64,000 bases of DNA from assembly GCA_948144175.1 (NCBI GenBank), contig CANXME010002547.1, positions 1 through 64,000 of the forward strand, in the 5' to 3' direction. A program made the position numbers and the translations under genes. The notes under the pieces were generated by a model. It worked only from the letters and a program-made list of their open reading frames with translations. It did not search any database and had not been told where the DNA came from. Of this stretch, positions 9,697 to 19,500 are shown piece by piece (the first letter of the stretch is position 1; every line of letters begins with the position of its first letter). Source of the DNA: Closterium sp. NIES-65. Lineage: Eukaryota > Streptophyta > Zygnematophyceae > Desmidiales > Closteriaceae.

Positions 9697-11990
9697 CAGC
9701 TGTCTCTCCCCCCTTCACTGTTGATGCCGCCTTCTTCAGTTCGTACCCCTGAAAACTCCGTGTAGTTCTCGCGGTGTTGCCCCACGTAATTGTTGCGCGC
9801 GTTTAACCGAACGCCGAATGCTCCTCCGAAATTGTCGGCGCTCCTCGCCGTAAAACCTGTAAGTCTCCACGTAAACAATACGAAATTGTCGCTCGAATCA
9901 GACCCCGTAAATCCGCAGTTGCAGTTGCAGTTCGCCTCCGAAAACCTCGGACGTGCTATAGCCGCCCACTCGGTCACCATCAGTTTCCTTCGGTTTACCC
10001 GACCCCAGCATGTGGGTACAATCGAGAACCGGGTACTGCCATGGGTTATTCCGAGACCGAATTTCACGGAACCTAGTGGCATCAACGCCGTTGACGTCGT
10101 AGTCGAAAACTGCTTCCGCCGATGCTGTTTAACAAAAACCCACGTTTCTCCCACCAGCGCTTTGCAGATGTTTCACCGCATCGCTCGTCGCCGGTCGATA
10201 AGTTCCCGAAGCTACGACGGCTACCACGCTCCCTTTTTTCTGAAGAATTTCCCGAGGTGTGCGTTTAAACACCGGGGGTCCTAGGCATCCTTGCCGCTGT
10301 GTTTCTTGCCAGGCAACTTCGAAAAGTGCCCTTCAGGCGAAGTCCCCCAACGACTCAACCGCACTCCAAGAAGCGAAGAAATACCCGCAGCTTCATATTT
10401 TTTTGGTCGTTTCACCCCCCGACAATTCCGCTTCCCGCCGTTCACCCAGCGTCCGCATTTTTCGGATGGGGTATAGTCGTTGTTGCCTGCGCGAACCCAG
10501 CCACGTTGGAGGGGCAAAAAACTATCGGAGTCGGGGACCCTTAATTAAAAGGAACAGTTGCCCAACCGTTTTGCAGCCCACCGCGACCGTCACGCCACTA
10601 AACTCCACAGCATCCCGGTCCCCGCTTCGCCGCTGCGTCGTCACCTCGTGTAGACGCCCGGGTCAGGAGAAACCAGCGAACTGCACCGTTGTTGTCATGC
10701 GGCGCCCCCGATTTTTTCGCGTGCTGTTTCACCCAGCCCGCTTTTGTCGGAGTAGAACAGTGCCGCAACTCCCCCTTTTTTTTTGTTTTTTCTGTACAGC
10801 TGTTGAACGAGCACCAACCCAGGTGCCTTTAACCAGCGCAAGGTAGGCCCGTGTTCACCCCCGTTATTCGGCCAAGTAAGTTGACTGCATGAGTCAGAAC
10901 TAAAACTTGGTGGGGATGGTGAGGTTCGGGCGACGGAAGGTCACAGGCCGTTCACACCGGCTTTTAACCTGCCCTTCATGTCGTTTCTCGACCCCCGCTT
11001 AGCCGTCGGGCAGTTTCTTCCCGTGTGTCCCGGCGGCCTGTACCGACTCCTCCGTAAATGTCGGGGCAGTACGTTGAACGCCGTTTAATCGTGGGTCGCT
11101 TGCAGCTGTCCCCGAAAACGACTTCTCTGGTAGTAGAAACCGCTCTCGAAATTGCCGGCCAGCTTGCAACAACTCCAGGCACGCAGCGTCGCACGAGTCG
11201 TTTTTCGAGGTTACCGGCCCCGGTTTCCCTCCTCGCCTGCGCCCCACTTCTGCTAGGTGCGATATGGCCACTCCGCTTTTCGTTGCAGCCCGTAAGTGTC
11301 GGCGGGTCCGAAAATCCCGTCTGTCCACGTGCACTCCTGCCGAAATCTTCGATGACGCGCCCGCCATGCAGTAAAAGCCGCTGCACTTCAGGTCGGGCGG
11401 GACGGCAGTTAACTCCCGCTAAGTCGGGCAGTTTAGTGTCGTCTCTCCTCGTCCACCGATATTTTCGGACGCAAAACTCCATTTGCGCCTGGCGAGTTCC
11501 CCAGCCGACTTTTTCTCAACAGAAGCTCCGAAAATGTCGCCCTTGCTGACGCAGGCCCTTTGTCGCTAGCTGCCGAAGATCCTTCCGAAATCTTCGCGTA
11601 ACTGTTGACTCAGGTCCGCCGGCGTCAACAGCCACACACAGTGACGACGTCGAGGCTGTTCATGCAGATGCCGACGCAGGTCCGCTGACGCCAGCTGCCA
11701 CGCAAATAAACCTCCGAAATCGTCGGTAAATCGCAGCGGAAATTACTCACTTTAATGTCGCGACAGCTACAGCTGCCCGTTGCCCGGGGGGAGGGAGGCC
11801 ACGGTCGATCGCAACCGTTCGAGGCAAGGATCCGGCGGTGCCAAGGAGTGCACGATAAATCCATGGCCGCGAAGAGCAACTAACCCGTTCTCTTGGCCGG
11901 CCTAGGCAACTCCTGGACCCCAAGACATCCTTCCTCGTCCCCCCCTCGAGTGGTACTACACTCTAAAAAGCGGGATAGGCTAGGAAAGTA
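9697..11990 (-). other. Interior of LARD-like element, 5' side (no recognisable gene)
   Basis: About 2.3 kb, GC-rich. Minus-strand open frames of 157 codons (9681-10154) and 168 codons (10976-11482) have no Gag, zinc-knuckle, protease or polymerase motifs. Both strands hold similar open frames, which argues against coding. The bases beside the PBS form the leader shared with the gypsy element. Confidence 0.55.
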
Positions 11991-12004
11991 GCTCTGATAC
12001 CAGG

Positions 12005-12290
12005 TGTTATGAATGAACTTGCAGAGTGCGCAGTAAAACGAATATCGAGAATGAACTGAGTACTGAATTACAGAATCACTGAATGAACAATGAAGTAGCG
12101 AGGCCTAAATAGGGGAAAAGCTAGCTAGGCGGGGAGGTTGGGCGAGGATGGCTCGGTGATGGTTGCGATTGGAGCGGAGGCCGACTCGGGAGTGGTTCGG
12201 TGCGACGAAATAGGAAGGTCAGGTTCGTCGCGTGACCCTCGGGATGGCCTCGCTAACGAGTGCCTCAGCAAGGATTTGTAAATCCTTACA
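12005..12290 (-). repeat. 5' LTR of LARD-like element (MITE-free copy)
   Basis: 286 bp, TGTTATGAATG...TCCTTACA on the plus strand; preserves the empty target site of the MITE in its partner LTR. Confidence 0.9.
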
Positions 12291-12437
12291 CATAACGTGA
12301 ATTGTAAGGAATTTTCCCGAATTCCTTATCGGGGTTGACTGCTTCGCGTACAACCCGATTTTCGGAGTTCGCACGTCCGGCCGATTTCAACGCTGCCGAG
12401 GCTCCTCGCGTCGCCTTCGCCATTTCCATCGCCAAAC

Positions 12438-12660
12438 TGTCAGAATAACATATAGTTTTATATATTGTTTTGTAACTGCCTGTAGTGTAGATTACTGTAG
12501 TTATACAATGTTCTGTTTTGGTGGTGCACCTTTCATTTTGCCTATATGTACTGCTCGCTCTATAGTGAAACCACTTCTTCTCTTCAAATTTCTCGACTCT
12601 CCTAAACTTACTCGAACTCAACCATGGCTCCTAAGCCTACCCATTGCTAGTATCTTGACA
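12438..12660 (+). repeat. 5' LTR of the gene-less element
   Basis: TGTCAGAATAAC...TATCTTGACA; partner at 13800-14022 differs at about one base (aacatat versus aatatat). Confidence 0.95.
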
Positions 12661-13799
12661 TGGTATCAGAGCGACAAGGTCCTGACCTGTGGGCCCCACT
12701 TTAAAGCTTCCGCTGCTACTCTGTGTTTGGCACGCCCCGTGGCGTGCCCCTTATTCCCTTCGAGCGGCCCCGCCACTTCGTCGCGGCCCCGCCACCCCTT
12801 GAGCGGCCCCGCCACTTAGTCGCGGCCCCGCCTCCCCTTCGCGCGGCCCCGCCACTTCGTCGCGGCCCCGCCACTCCTTCGAGCGGCCCCGCCACTCCTT
12901 CGAGCGGCCCCGCCACTCCGTCGCGGCCCACCCGCCGCCCTACCTGCGGCCGTCCCGCCGCCCTACCTGCGGCCTACTCGCCGCCCGTACCAGCCCGTCG
13001 CCGCCCTTCGCGGCGTCACGTACCGCCCGTACGACGCGCCGCCGTCCGCTGCGGCCCCGTCGCCGCCCGTACCGGCCTGTTGCCGCCCGTCCCGGCCCGT
13101 CGCCGCCCGTGCGGTACCCGCCCCAGGCCCCGATGCCACCTGCGGCCCCGCCCTCTGCGGCCCCGACCCCGCCCCGGCCATGCCCTATCGCCAGCCGCGG
13201 CACACCGGGGGCACGTGCACCGCCCCCCCCCCCTTTTCCCGTCACCCGTCGCGACTCCTTCGGGGGCCGCACGCGGCCCCCTCAGGTCGCCTCGACAGGT
13301 GTCGGGAGGGGCGACCTGAAAGGGGGGGGGAGTCGTCGCCCCCTCTGCCGCTTGCTTTGGTGCCCGGGGAGGCCGTGCGTCGCCCCCCCCCCCCCCCCCC
13401 CCCCTTCCCCCCCCCACCCCTTTCTCCTCCTCCTTTTGTTCCCTCTGCTGCAGCTGCCGCTGGGGGGGAGGGTGTGAGAGTGTGGGGAGCCCGGGGAGGG
13501 ACTGGGGGTGGCGGGTGTGGGGGTGATGGGTGAGTGTGGTCCCCTGGCCCTACGGCTCCATTCTCCTCTGTTTGTCCCCCCCCTCTGCTGCTCCTGCAGC
13601 AGGGGGAGGGGGAGGGGGAGGGGGAGGATGAGGGGATGTATGTGGTGACCAACCAGAGCCTATCACCTCCTCTCCTCTCTCTCCCTCTCTCTCTCTCCTC
13701 CTCCTTGCCTGCCCTCTCCCGTACTGCTACGCACTCTTGGTGTACCCCATTATGGGGGCGTTGACTGCACATTCTTCCCTACAGGCACTTATGGGGGCG
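12661..13799 (+). other. GC-rich interior of gene-less element
   Basis: PBS at 12661-12672, a hairpin (GGCACGCC 12729-12736 with GGCGTGCC 12741-12748), then arrays of 'gagcggccccgccac' (12757-12935) and proline/alanine-coding triplet runs on both strands. Two copies of 'ttatgggggcg' close the interior; the second is the likely polypurine tract. Many overlapping open frames follow from composition only. Confidence 0.75.
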
Positions 13800-14022
13800 T
13801 GTCAGAATAATATATAGTTTTATATATTGTTTTGTAACTGCCTGTAGTGTAGATTACTGTAGTTATACAATGTTCTGTTTTGGTGGTGCACCTTTCATTT
13901 TGCCTATATGTACTGCTCGCTCTATAGTGAAACCACTTCTTCTCTTCAAATTTCTCGACTCTCCTAAACTTACTCGAACTCAACCATGGCTCCTAAGCCT
14001 ACCCATTGCTAGTATCTTGACA
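13800..14022 (+). repeat. 3' LTR of the gene-less element
   Basis: Partner of 12438-12660, followed by target duplication CAAAC. Confidence 0.95.
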
Positions 14023-14170
14023 CAAACTTGCACCCAACCTCGTCTTCCGAGGTTTCCTCCTAACTAGGCTAGCCCTACATTAGTCTGTGCACTCATTGTA
14101 TTCTCAGTTCATTCAGTGACAGTCTCGTTATTCGTTTACCTGCGCACTCTCTTTTACAACTCATAACACC

Positions 14171-14182
14171 TGGTATCAGAGC
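14171..14182 (+). promoter_or_regulatory. tRNA-Met primer-binding site of gypsy element
   Basis: TGGTATCAGAGC, complementary to the 3' end of initiator tRNA-Met including CCA, two bases after the LTR. Confidence 0.9.
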
Positions 14183-14363
14183 TACTTTCCTAGTTCACCC
14201 CGCTTTTCCGAGGGTAGTTTGGTGGCATAGGGTGTGGCTGGTTTAGTGACTACACGACGGTTGGCTGCAGGGATTGTTAATTCAATCCTGCCCGACTCCG
14301 ATAGTTCGTGTTTTCACTTGCCTGAAAGCCACGGAGACCCGACTGCCCACCAGACGTAGCGCT

Positions 14364-15302
14364 ATGCACATGGATCAGGAGGCTGTTAACCGGATGATGG
14401 CGCAAGTGGCAGAGATGCAGGAGAGCATGAAGACATTAATGGCGGAAGTGACAACACTACGAGAGGAAAACGCCGAGCTACGCCAGACGCGAGGTGAAGC
14501 GCGTCAGGAGTCGCCTGTGGACGAAGGCGAGGGCAACAGTCAGGCGATGAGCAACCCACTGGATGCTCACACACGTGACTTCAAAGAAGAAGATAGGCAA
14601 CGAGCGACAGCAGCGCCAGTTGCAGTTACGACGATCAAGATCAAGCCCGTCAACCCGCCCCCGTTTAATCCTACGGACAAGACAACTACAGTGAAGGGGT
14701 GGCTGTTCGGTGTCGAGGTCTTCTTCACGGCAGCAGGCGTTAACGACGATGCCACGCGTATTAATTACGCGGTTTCACTTCTTCGGGGCGCGACGCTTGA
14801 GTGGTGGCGCCGGACCTTGGAAACATGGACTCCGACAGGTGTGACACATGCGGCAGACGGGACCTCTACAGTGGTTAATCAAGTGGCAGAACCGATCTTC
14901 GGTGTGACCAAGATACGCACGTGGAAGGAGTGGGGCGCAGCCTTACGAGATCGCTTCGAGCACGTATCCGCCTCGGAGCAAGCTCGCATGAAGCTGCGTG
15001 CATGGTCGCAGATGGCTTCTGTCCAAGACTACACGACGTCATTTATGAGCCTCGCCGACCAGATCGATGACATGTCGGAAGCAGAGCGGTTGGATAAGTA
15101 CGTCAGCGGCCTTAAATATGAGATACAGTTTGAGGTCCGCCGAAGCCGCCCGACATCGTTCCTCGAAGCAGTACGCGTGGCGGAGTCAATTGATGCGCTG
15201 ATGCAGTACGCGAGAGCAGCTTCCAGGGATGGGAGAAGCTTTCGTGGCCAGACCCATCGGGCCACGATCAACGCCGTCCATACACCCGACCACCTTCCTA
15301 AG
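14364..15302 (+). pseudogene. gag: gypsy Gag, N-terminal part (split by copia)
   Basis: From ATG 14364 (MHMDQEAVNRMMAQ) the frame has a short coiled-coil-like start (EMQESMKTLMAEVTTLREENAEL) and then a retrotransposon Gag core: PPPFNPTDK, WLFGVEVFF, GATLEWWR, WKEWGAALRDRF, and YTTSFMSLADQ. An upstream ATG at 14274 would add 30 residues. The frame ends at ...DHLPK where the copia inserted at 15303; past that element it resumes exactly in frame at 22826 with the zinc knuckle. Gag was intact when hit. Role: capsid protein packaging element RNA. Confidence 0.9.
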
Positions 15303-15436
15303 TGTCAGAACATTATAGCTTACTTATTTGTGTAGGCTATAGTGGGGTATTCCATAGGGGGTACAACCCCGTTAGGGTTTCCTATTTGTACTCACTTCGT
15401 TCATAGTTCACTCATTCTCTCGTTCACTTCTTCTCA
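15303..15436 (+). repeat. 5' LTR of copia in gypsy gag
   Basis: TGTCAGAACATTATAGC...TTCTTCTCA, 134 bp. The core 'ggctatagtgggg' is shared by most copia LTRs in the window. Confidence 0.95.
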
Positions 15437-15470
15437 TGGTATCGAGCAGGTTCCCCTGTGGGAACTTTGC
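15437..15470 (+). promoter_or_regulatory. PBS and adjoining stem-loop of copia leader
   Basis: TGGTATCGAGCAGG resembles the initiator-Met PBS with one base missing. It runs into GTTCCC-CTGT-GGGAAC (15450-15465), a perfect 6-bp stem with a four-base loop. Pairing is kept in the other copies. Confidence 0.7.
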
Positions 15471-15507
15471 TTAGGGCCCACCACTTCGAAAACTTTTTTT
15501 TCCTGCC

Positions 15508-16374
15508 CTAGCGCCCTAGCGCCCACCCTAGCGCCCGCCCTAGCGCCCTAGCGCCCGCCCTAGCGCCCGCCCTAGCGCCAGCCCTAGCGCCCTAGCGCCC
15601 GGCGCCCACCCTAGCGCCCGTGAGCCGCCCGCGGCCTGCCCGTGAGCCGCCGCCCGTGAGCCGCCGCCCGTGAGCCGCCGCCCGTGAGCGCCGCCCGTTA
15701 GCCACCGCCCGTGAGCGCCGCCCGTGAGCGCCGCCCGTGAGCCGCCGCCCGTCAGCCGCCGCCCGTGCGCCGCTCGTCAGCCGCCGCCCGTGAGCGCCGC
15801 TCGTGAGCCGCCGCCCGTAAGCAGCCGCCCGTCAGACGCCGCCCGTGCGCCGCCGCCGTCTGCGAAGCCGCCGCCCGTGAGCTGCCGCCCGTGAGCCGCC
15901 CACCCGCGCGCCGCCTGACCGTGAGCCGGCGCCGCCCGTGAGCCGCCCGCCCGTGCGCCGCCAGCCCGCCCGTGAGCCGCTGGCGCCGCCCGTGCGCCGC
16001 CCGTCCGTGAGCCGCCCGCCCGTGCGCCGTTCGCCCGTGCGCAGCCCGTCCGCGAGCCACCCGCCCGCCCGTGCGCAGCCCGTCCGTGAGCCGCCCGCGC
16101 CGCCCGTGCACAGCCCCCGAGCCGCCCGCGAGCAGCCCGCGAGCCGCCCCAGCCGCCCGTGCAGCCGCCCGTGAGCCGCCCCAGCCGCCCGTGAGCCGTC
16201 CGCGCGCCGCCCGTGACCCGCCCCGGCCGCTCGTGCAGTCACCCGTGCGCCGCCCGCGAGACGCCCGCGCCGCCCGAGCCGCCCGAGCCGCCCGAGCCGC
16301 CCGAGCCGCCCGAGCCGCCCGAACCGCCCGAGCCGCCCGAGCCGCCCGAGCCGCCCGAGCCGCCCGAGCAACCT
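15508..16374 (+). repeat. GC-rich tandem repeats in copia leader
   Basis: The array starts with 'gccctagcgcc' units, changes to 'cgcccgtgagccgc' units, and ends with about a dozen 9-bp CCGAGCCGC units (16263-16374). It lies between PBS and the Gag start and stays partly open in several frames without a plausible protein. Confidence 0.85.
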
Positions 16375-16502
16375 GAGGTGCCGAGCTCCTGCTCCTGTGG
16401 GGCTGCTGCTGCTCCTGGACCGGCGCAGCCGCTGTGCTGCCGTGTTACTGTACTACTGAGCTACCCGACTCCTCCTGCCCGATGAGACTGTCAGCTGCTA
16501 TA

Positions 16503-19500
16503 ATGGCCACCCCCAGTGTCCTGGCTTTTGATGCTGAGGGTCGCGCCATTGACTTTGCAGTCTGGGTCGAGGACCTGCAGCTGTACTTACTGTGCGATGC
16601 GATAGATGAGGTTTCTCTCTTTGACTTTGTCTCTGGCGCTATCCCTGCCCCTCCTGCTGATGCTGACCCCACTGTTCGCTCCAAATGGGCCACACGCGAT
16701 GCTGCTGCACGTCTTGCTGTGCGTCGCCACCTCCCTTCCTCCGAGCGTGCGCACTTTAGTCAGTGCAAGACCGCTCAGGCCTTGTACGACGCTGTAGTTG
16801 CGCGCTACTCCTCCCCTTCCTCCGCTACGCTGAGCCGCCTCATGCTACCGTACCTCTTCCCTGACCTCGCTGCCTTTCCCACAGTCGCTGACCTCTTTAC
16901 CCACCTCCGCGCTAGTGACACTCGCTACCGCGCTGCGCTTCCTGCTGACTTCCGCGCCGCAAACCCTCCTCCCATGTACATCACTCTCTACTTTCTAGTC
17001 ACCCGTCTCCCTGAGTCCCTTCGTGCCGTTAGGGACCAGTTTCTCTCTGTCTGTCCCACCACCCTCACTGTCGACCTCCTTGAGAAGTCCCTGCTAGCGG
17101 CTGAGAAGAGTATAGTCGCTGTAGGGGCCTCTCGTGGTGACCCTCGCACCCCCATCTTTGAGGGGTCTTCTCCCTCCCCCCTGTTACCCTCTGTCGCCTC
17201 TGCTGCTGCGGCCGACCTCGTTGGTTTGGAGTCGGTCGGTGCGGCGTCTGCCCCCAGCGGTAGGCGCCGCTCAGGCAGGGGCAAGGGGGGCAAGGGAGCG
17301 GGTGGAGCTAGCGGGGGCAGTGGCGGAGGAGGTGGGGGCGGCGGGGGGAGTGGGGGTGGCGGTGGAGGTGGTGGCGGGAGTGGAGGTACTAGTGGCGGCA
17401 GTGGAGGCGGAGGTGGTGGCGGAGGTGGCGGTGGGAGCAGCGGGGGCGAGGGTGGCGGTGGCGGTGGTGGCGGCGGAGGCGGGGGTGGCGGTGGTGGAGG
17501 TGGTCGGAGTGGCTCGTCCCAGCGGAGCAGCACTGGGGGTGGTCAGCGCCAGCAGCAGCAGCAGCAGCGCTCTCGCGACATCCCCGCCCCTCAGCAGCTC
17601 CGTGAGTGGTACTCGCAGCGTCAGCGTGGTGGGGCGTTCGGTCCCTGCACCTACGTCCTTCGCACCGGCGACCGCGCGGGTGAGCAGTGTGGGGGCACCC
17701 ACACCGCCCGCCGCTGCTTTGCCCGCTTGACCGACGCTTGGCGCCAGCAGTTTCCGGAGGCCTCTGAGATCCCCCGCTGGGGAGAGCTGTCTAGGGCTGG
17801 TGTAGCTATCTTTGATCTTGACTTTGATGCTATCCTTGCTGCCATGTATGCTGTGACTGTTAGTGATGAGGGTGACTGTTACCGGTGTTTCCCGCCCGAC
17901 CCGGGCATTGGTACTGCTGTGTCAGGTGCCAGTGAGGCTGCTGCTCTAGGTGCCAGTGCGTCTGTGCTCTCAGGTACTAGTGAGTCTGCACTCTCAGGTA
18001 CTGTGTCGGCTTCGGCCTCTCACACCTTCACCCTTGACTCTGGGGCGTCTCGCTCCTTCTTTCGGGACCGCACCACTCTCACGCCGCTTAGTCGGCCGGT
18101 TGCGGTGTCCCTGGCTGACCCCTCTGGGGGTCCTGTCCTGTCTTGTTTCTCCACAGTCCTCCCGTGTCCGGCGGCTCCCTCTGGCACCCTGACTTGTCTC
18201 TACCTCCCCTCGTTCTCTACAAACCTGGTGAGTGGTGCTGACCTACAGGATGTGGGTGTCCACCAGTTCACTCCTGCTCGTCAGCGGGTGACACACTGCA
18301 CAGAGGCCAGCATAGGTCGCCACCTGGCTACGTTTACACGTCACCCAGGGTCGAGCCTGTACACACTGACCACTGCTTCTCCTCCAGGTGCTGAGTCTGG
18401 TAGAGTCCCTTCGTCTGGTCAGGTGTTTGCTGCAGCGTCCAGGTCTGGTCCTGAGTCTGCCCCCTGTTCGTGTCGCCGTCTGTCTCACGAGACCCTCCTC
18501 TGGCACCACCGCCTTGGCCACCCCTCTCTGCTTCGGCTCAGAGGCATGGCCTCCCGTCTTCTTGTGTCTGGTCTCCCCCGGTCCCTCCCTCCCCTTCCTC
18601 AGGGCCCTGGCCCTGCCTGTGTCCCCTGTGTCGAGGGGCGCCAGCGTGCTGCCCCTCACTCCTCCCAGTTTCCTCCGAGAGAGGCTCCGTTGCAGACGCT
18701 TCACATGGACGTGTGGGGTCCTGCCCGCGTCCGTGGACTCGGTCACGAGCGCTACTTCCTGTTGGTGGTTGACGACTACTCGCGTTACACCACAGTCTTC
18801 CCCTTGCACAGCAAGGGTGATGTCACTGAGGTGCTGATCGACTGGATCCGCGCAGCTCGTCTCCAGCTCAGGCAGAGCTTTGGCTCGGACTTTCCTGTGT
18901 TGCGTCTGCACTCGGACAGAGGCGGAGAGTTCTCGTCTGGCCTTCTGCGTGCCTACTGTCGTGCGCGAGGCATCCGCGAGACCTTCACGCTTTCGGACTC
19001 ACCGCAGAAAAATGGGATTGCAGAGCGCCGCATTGGCATGGTCATGGACGTCGCTCGTACGTCTATGATGCATGCGGCTGCCCCCCATTTTCTGTGGCCG
19101 TTTGCGGTCAGGTACGCGGCGCATCAGATCAACCTCCACCCCAGGGTCTCCAGGCCGGAGACCTCCCCAGCCCTGCTGTGGACGGGGAAGGTTGGTGATG
19201 CGTCGGCGTTCCGGGTCTGGGGATCTCGGGCGTTTGTCCGCGACTTGTCTGCGGACAAGCTGTCCCCTCGCGCTGCTCCCTGCGTCTTCCTGGGGTTCCC
19301 CCCCGACGCCCCTGGGTGGCAGTTCTACCACCCCACCTCTCGACGTGTTCTGTCCTCCCAGGACGTCACGTTCGACGAGTCGGTACCCTACTACCGCCTC
19401 TTCCCCTACCGCACTCCGTCCCTCCCCCCGCCCCCGCTCTTCTTGGTACCAGGTCCCCCCCTGGTAGACCCCCTCCCCCCTCATGGTCCTGCCCCTTCAG

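Larger units (their letters stand above)
4806..12290 (-). mobile_element. Non-autonomous LTR retrotransposon (LARD-like), TSD CATAA
   Basis: Matching LTRs lie at 4806-5348 and 12005-12290, and CATAA flanks both outer edges (4801-4805, 12291-12295). On the minus strand the 5' LTR ends ...ATAACA, followed after two bases by TGGTATCAGAGC (11991-12002), complementary to initiator-Met tRNA. A purine run (gaaggtgggagag) sits just before the 3' LTR. The interior, about 3.3 kb without the nested copia, shows no gag, protease, integrase or RT. LTR ends, the two-base gap and the leader ('gctactttcctag') resemble the gypsy element at 12303, so that family may have supplied its proteins. The LTRs differ at about five sites outside the MITE. 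Confidence 0.85.
12438..14022 (+). mobile_element. Gene-less small LTR retrotransposon (TRIM/LARD type), TSD CAAAC
   Basis: Two 223-bp LTRs (12438-12660, 13800-14022) differ at about one base and are flanked by CAAAC (12433-12437, 14023-14027). TGGTATCAGAGC follows the left LTR directly and 'cttatgggggcg' precedes the right one. The 1.14-kb interior is extremely GC-rich: repeated 'gcggccccgccac' units, a C-run near 13383-13402, and no gag or pol. It must have been copied by another element's proteins, recently. LTR and purine tract resemble those of the partial element at 62942, not the 130-bp copia LTRs. Confidence 0.93.
12303..14168 (+). repeat. 5' LTR of gypsy element, split by a small LTR element
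   Basis: 12303-12437 plus 14028-14168 aligns with 25467-25742. The 1,585-bp insertion at 12438-14022 and the second CAAAC copy account for the extra length. Confidence 0.93.

Noticed and set aside
10976..11549. A pair of overlapping opposite-strand genes
   Set aside because: Both frames are unsupported by any motif and lie in the interior of a non-autonomous element.
9697..11990. Host gene inside the LARD-like interior (captured gene)
   Set aside because: Open frames occur on both strands at similar length and contain no recognisable domain; capture cannot be supported.
12723..13319. Arginine/proline-rich protein in the gene-less LTR element
   Set aside because: Several overlapping frames on both strands are open for the same length because of extreme GC content; no domain is visible.
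15508..16374. CRISPR-like repeat array
   Set aside because: Units are short, contiguous and lack unique spacers; the genome is eukaryotic and the array sits in a retrotransposon leader.
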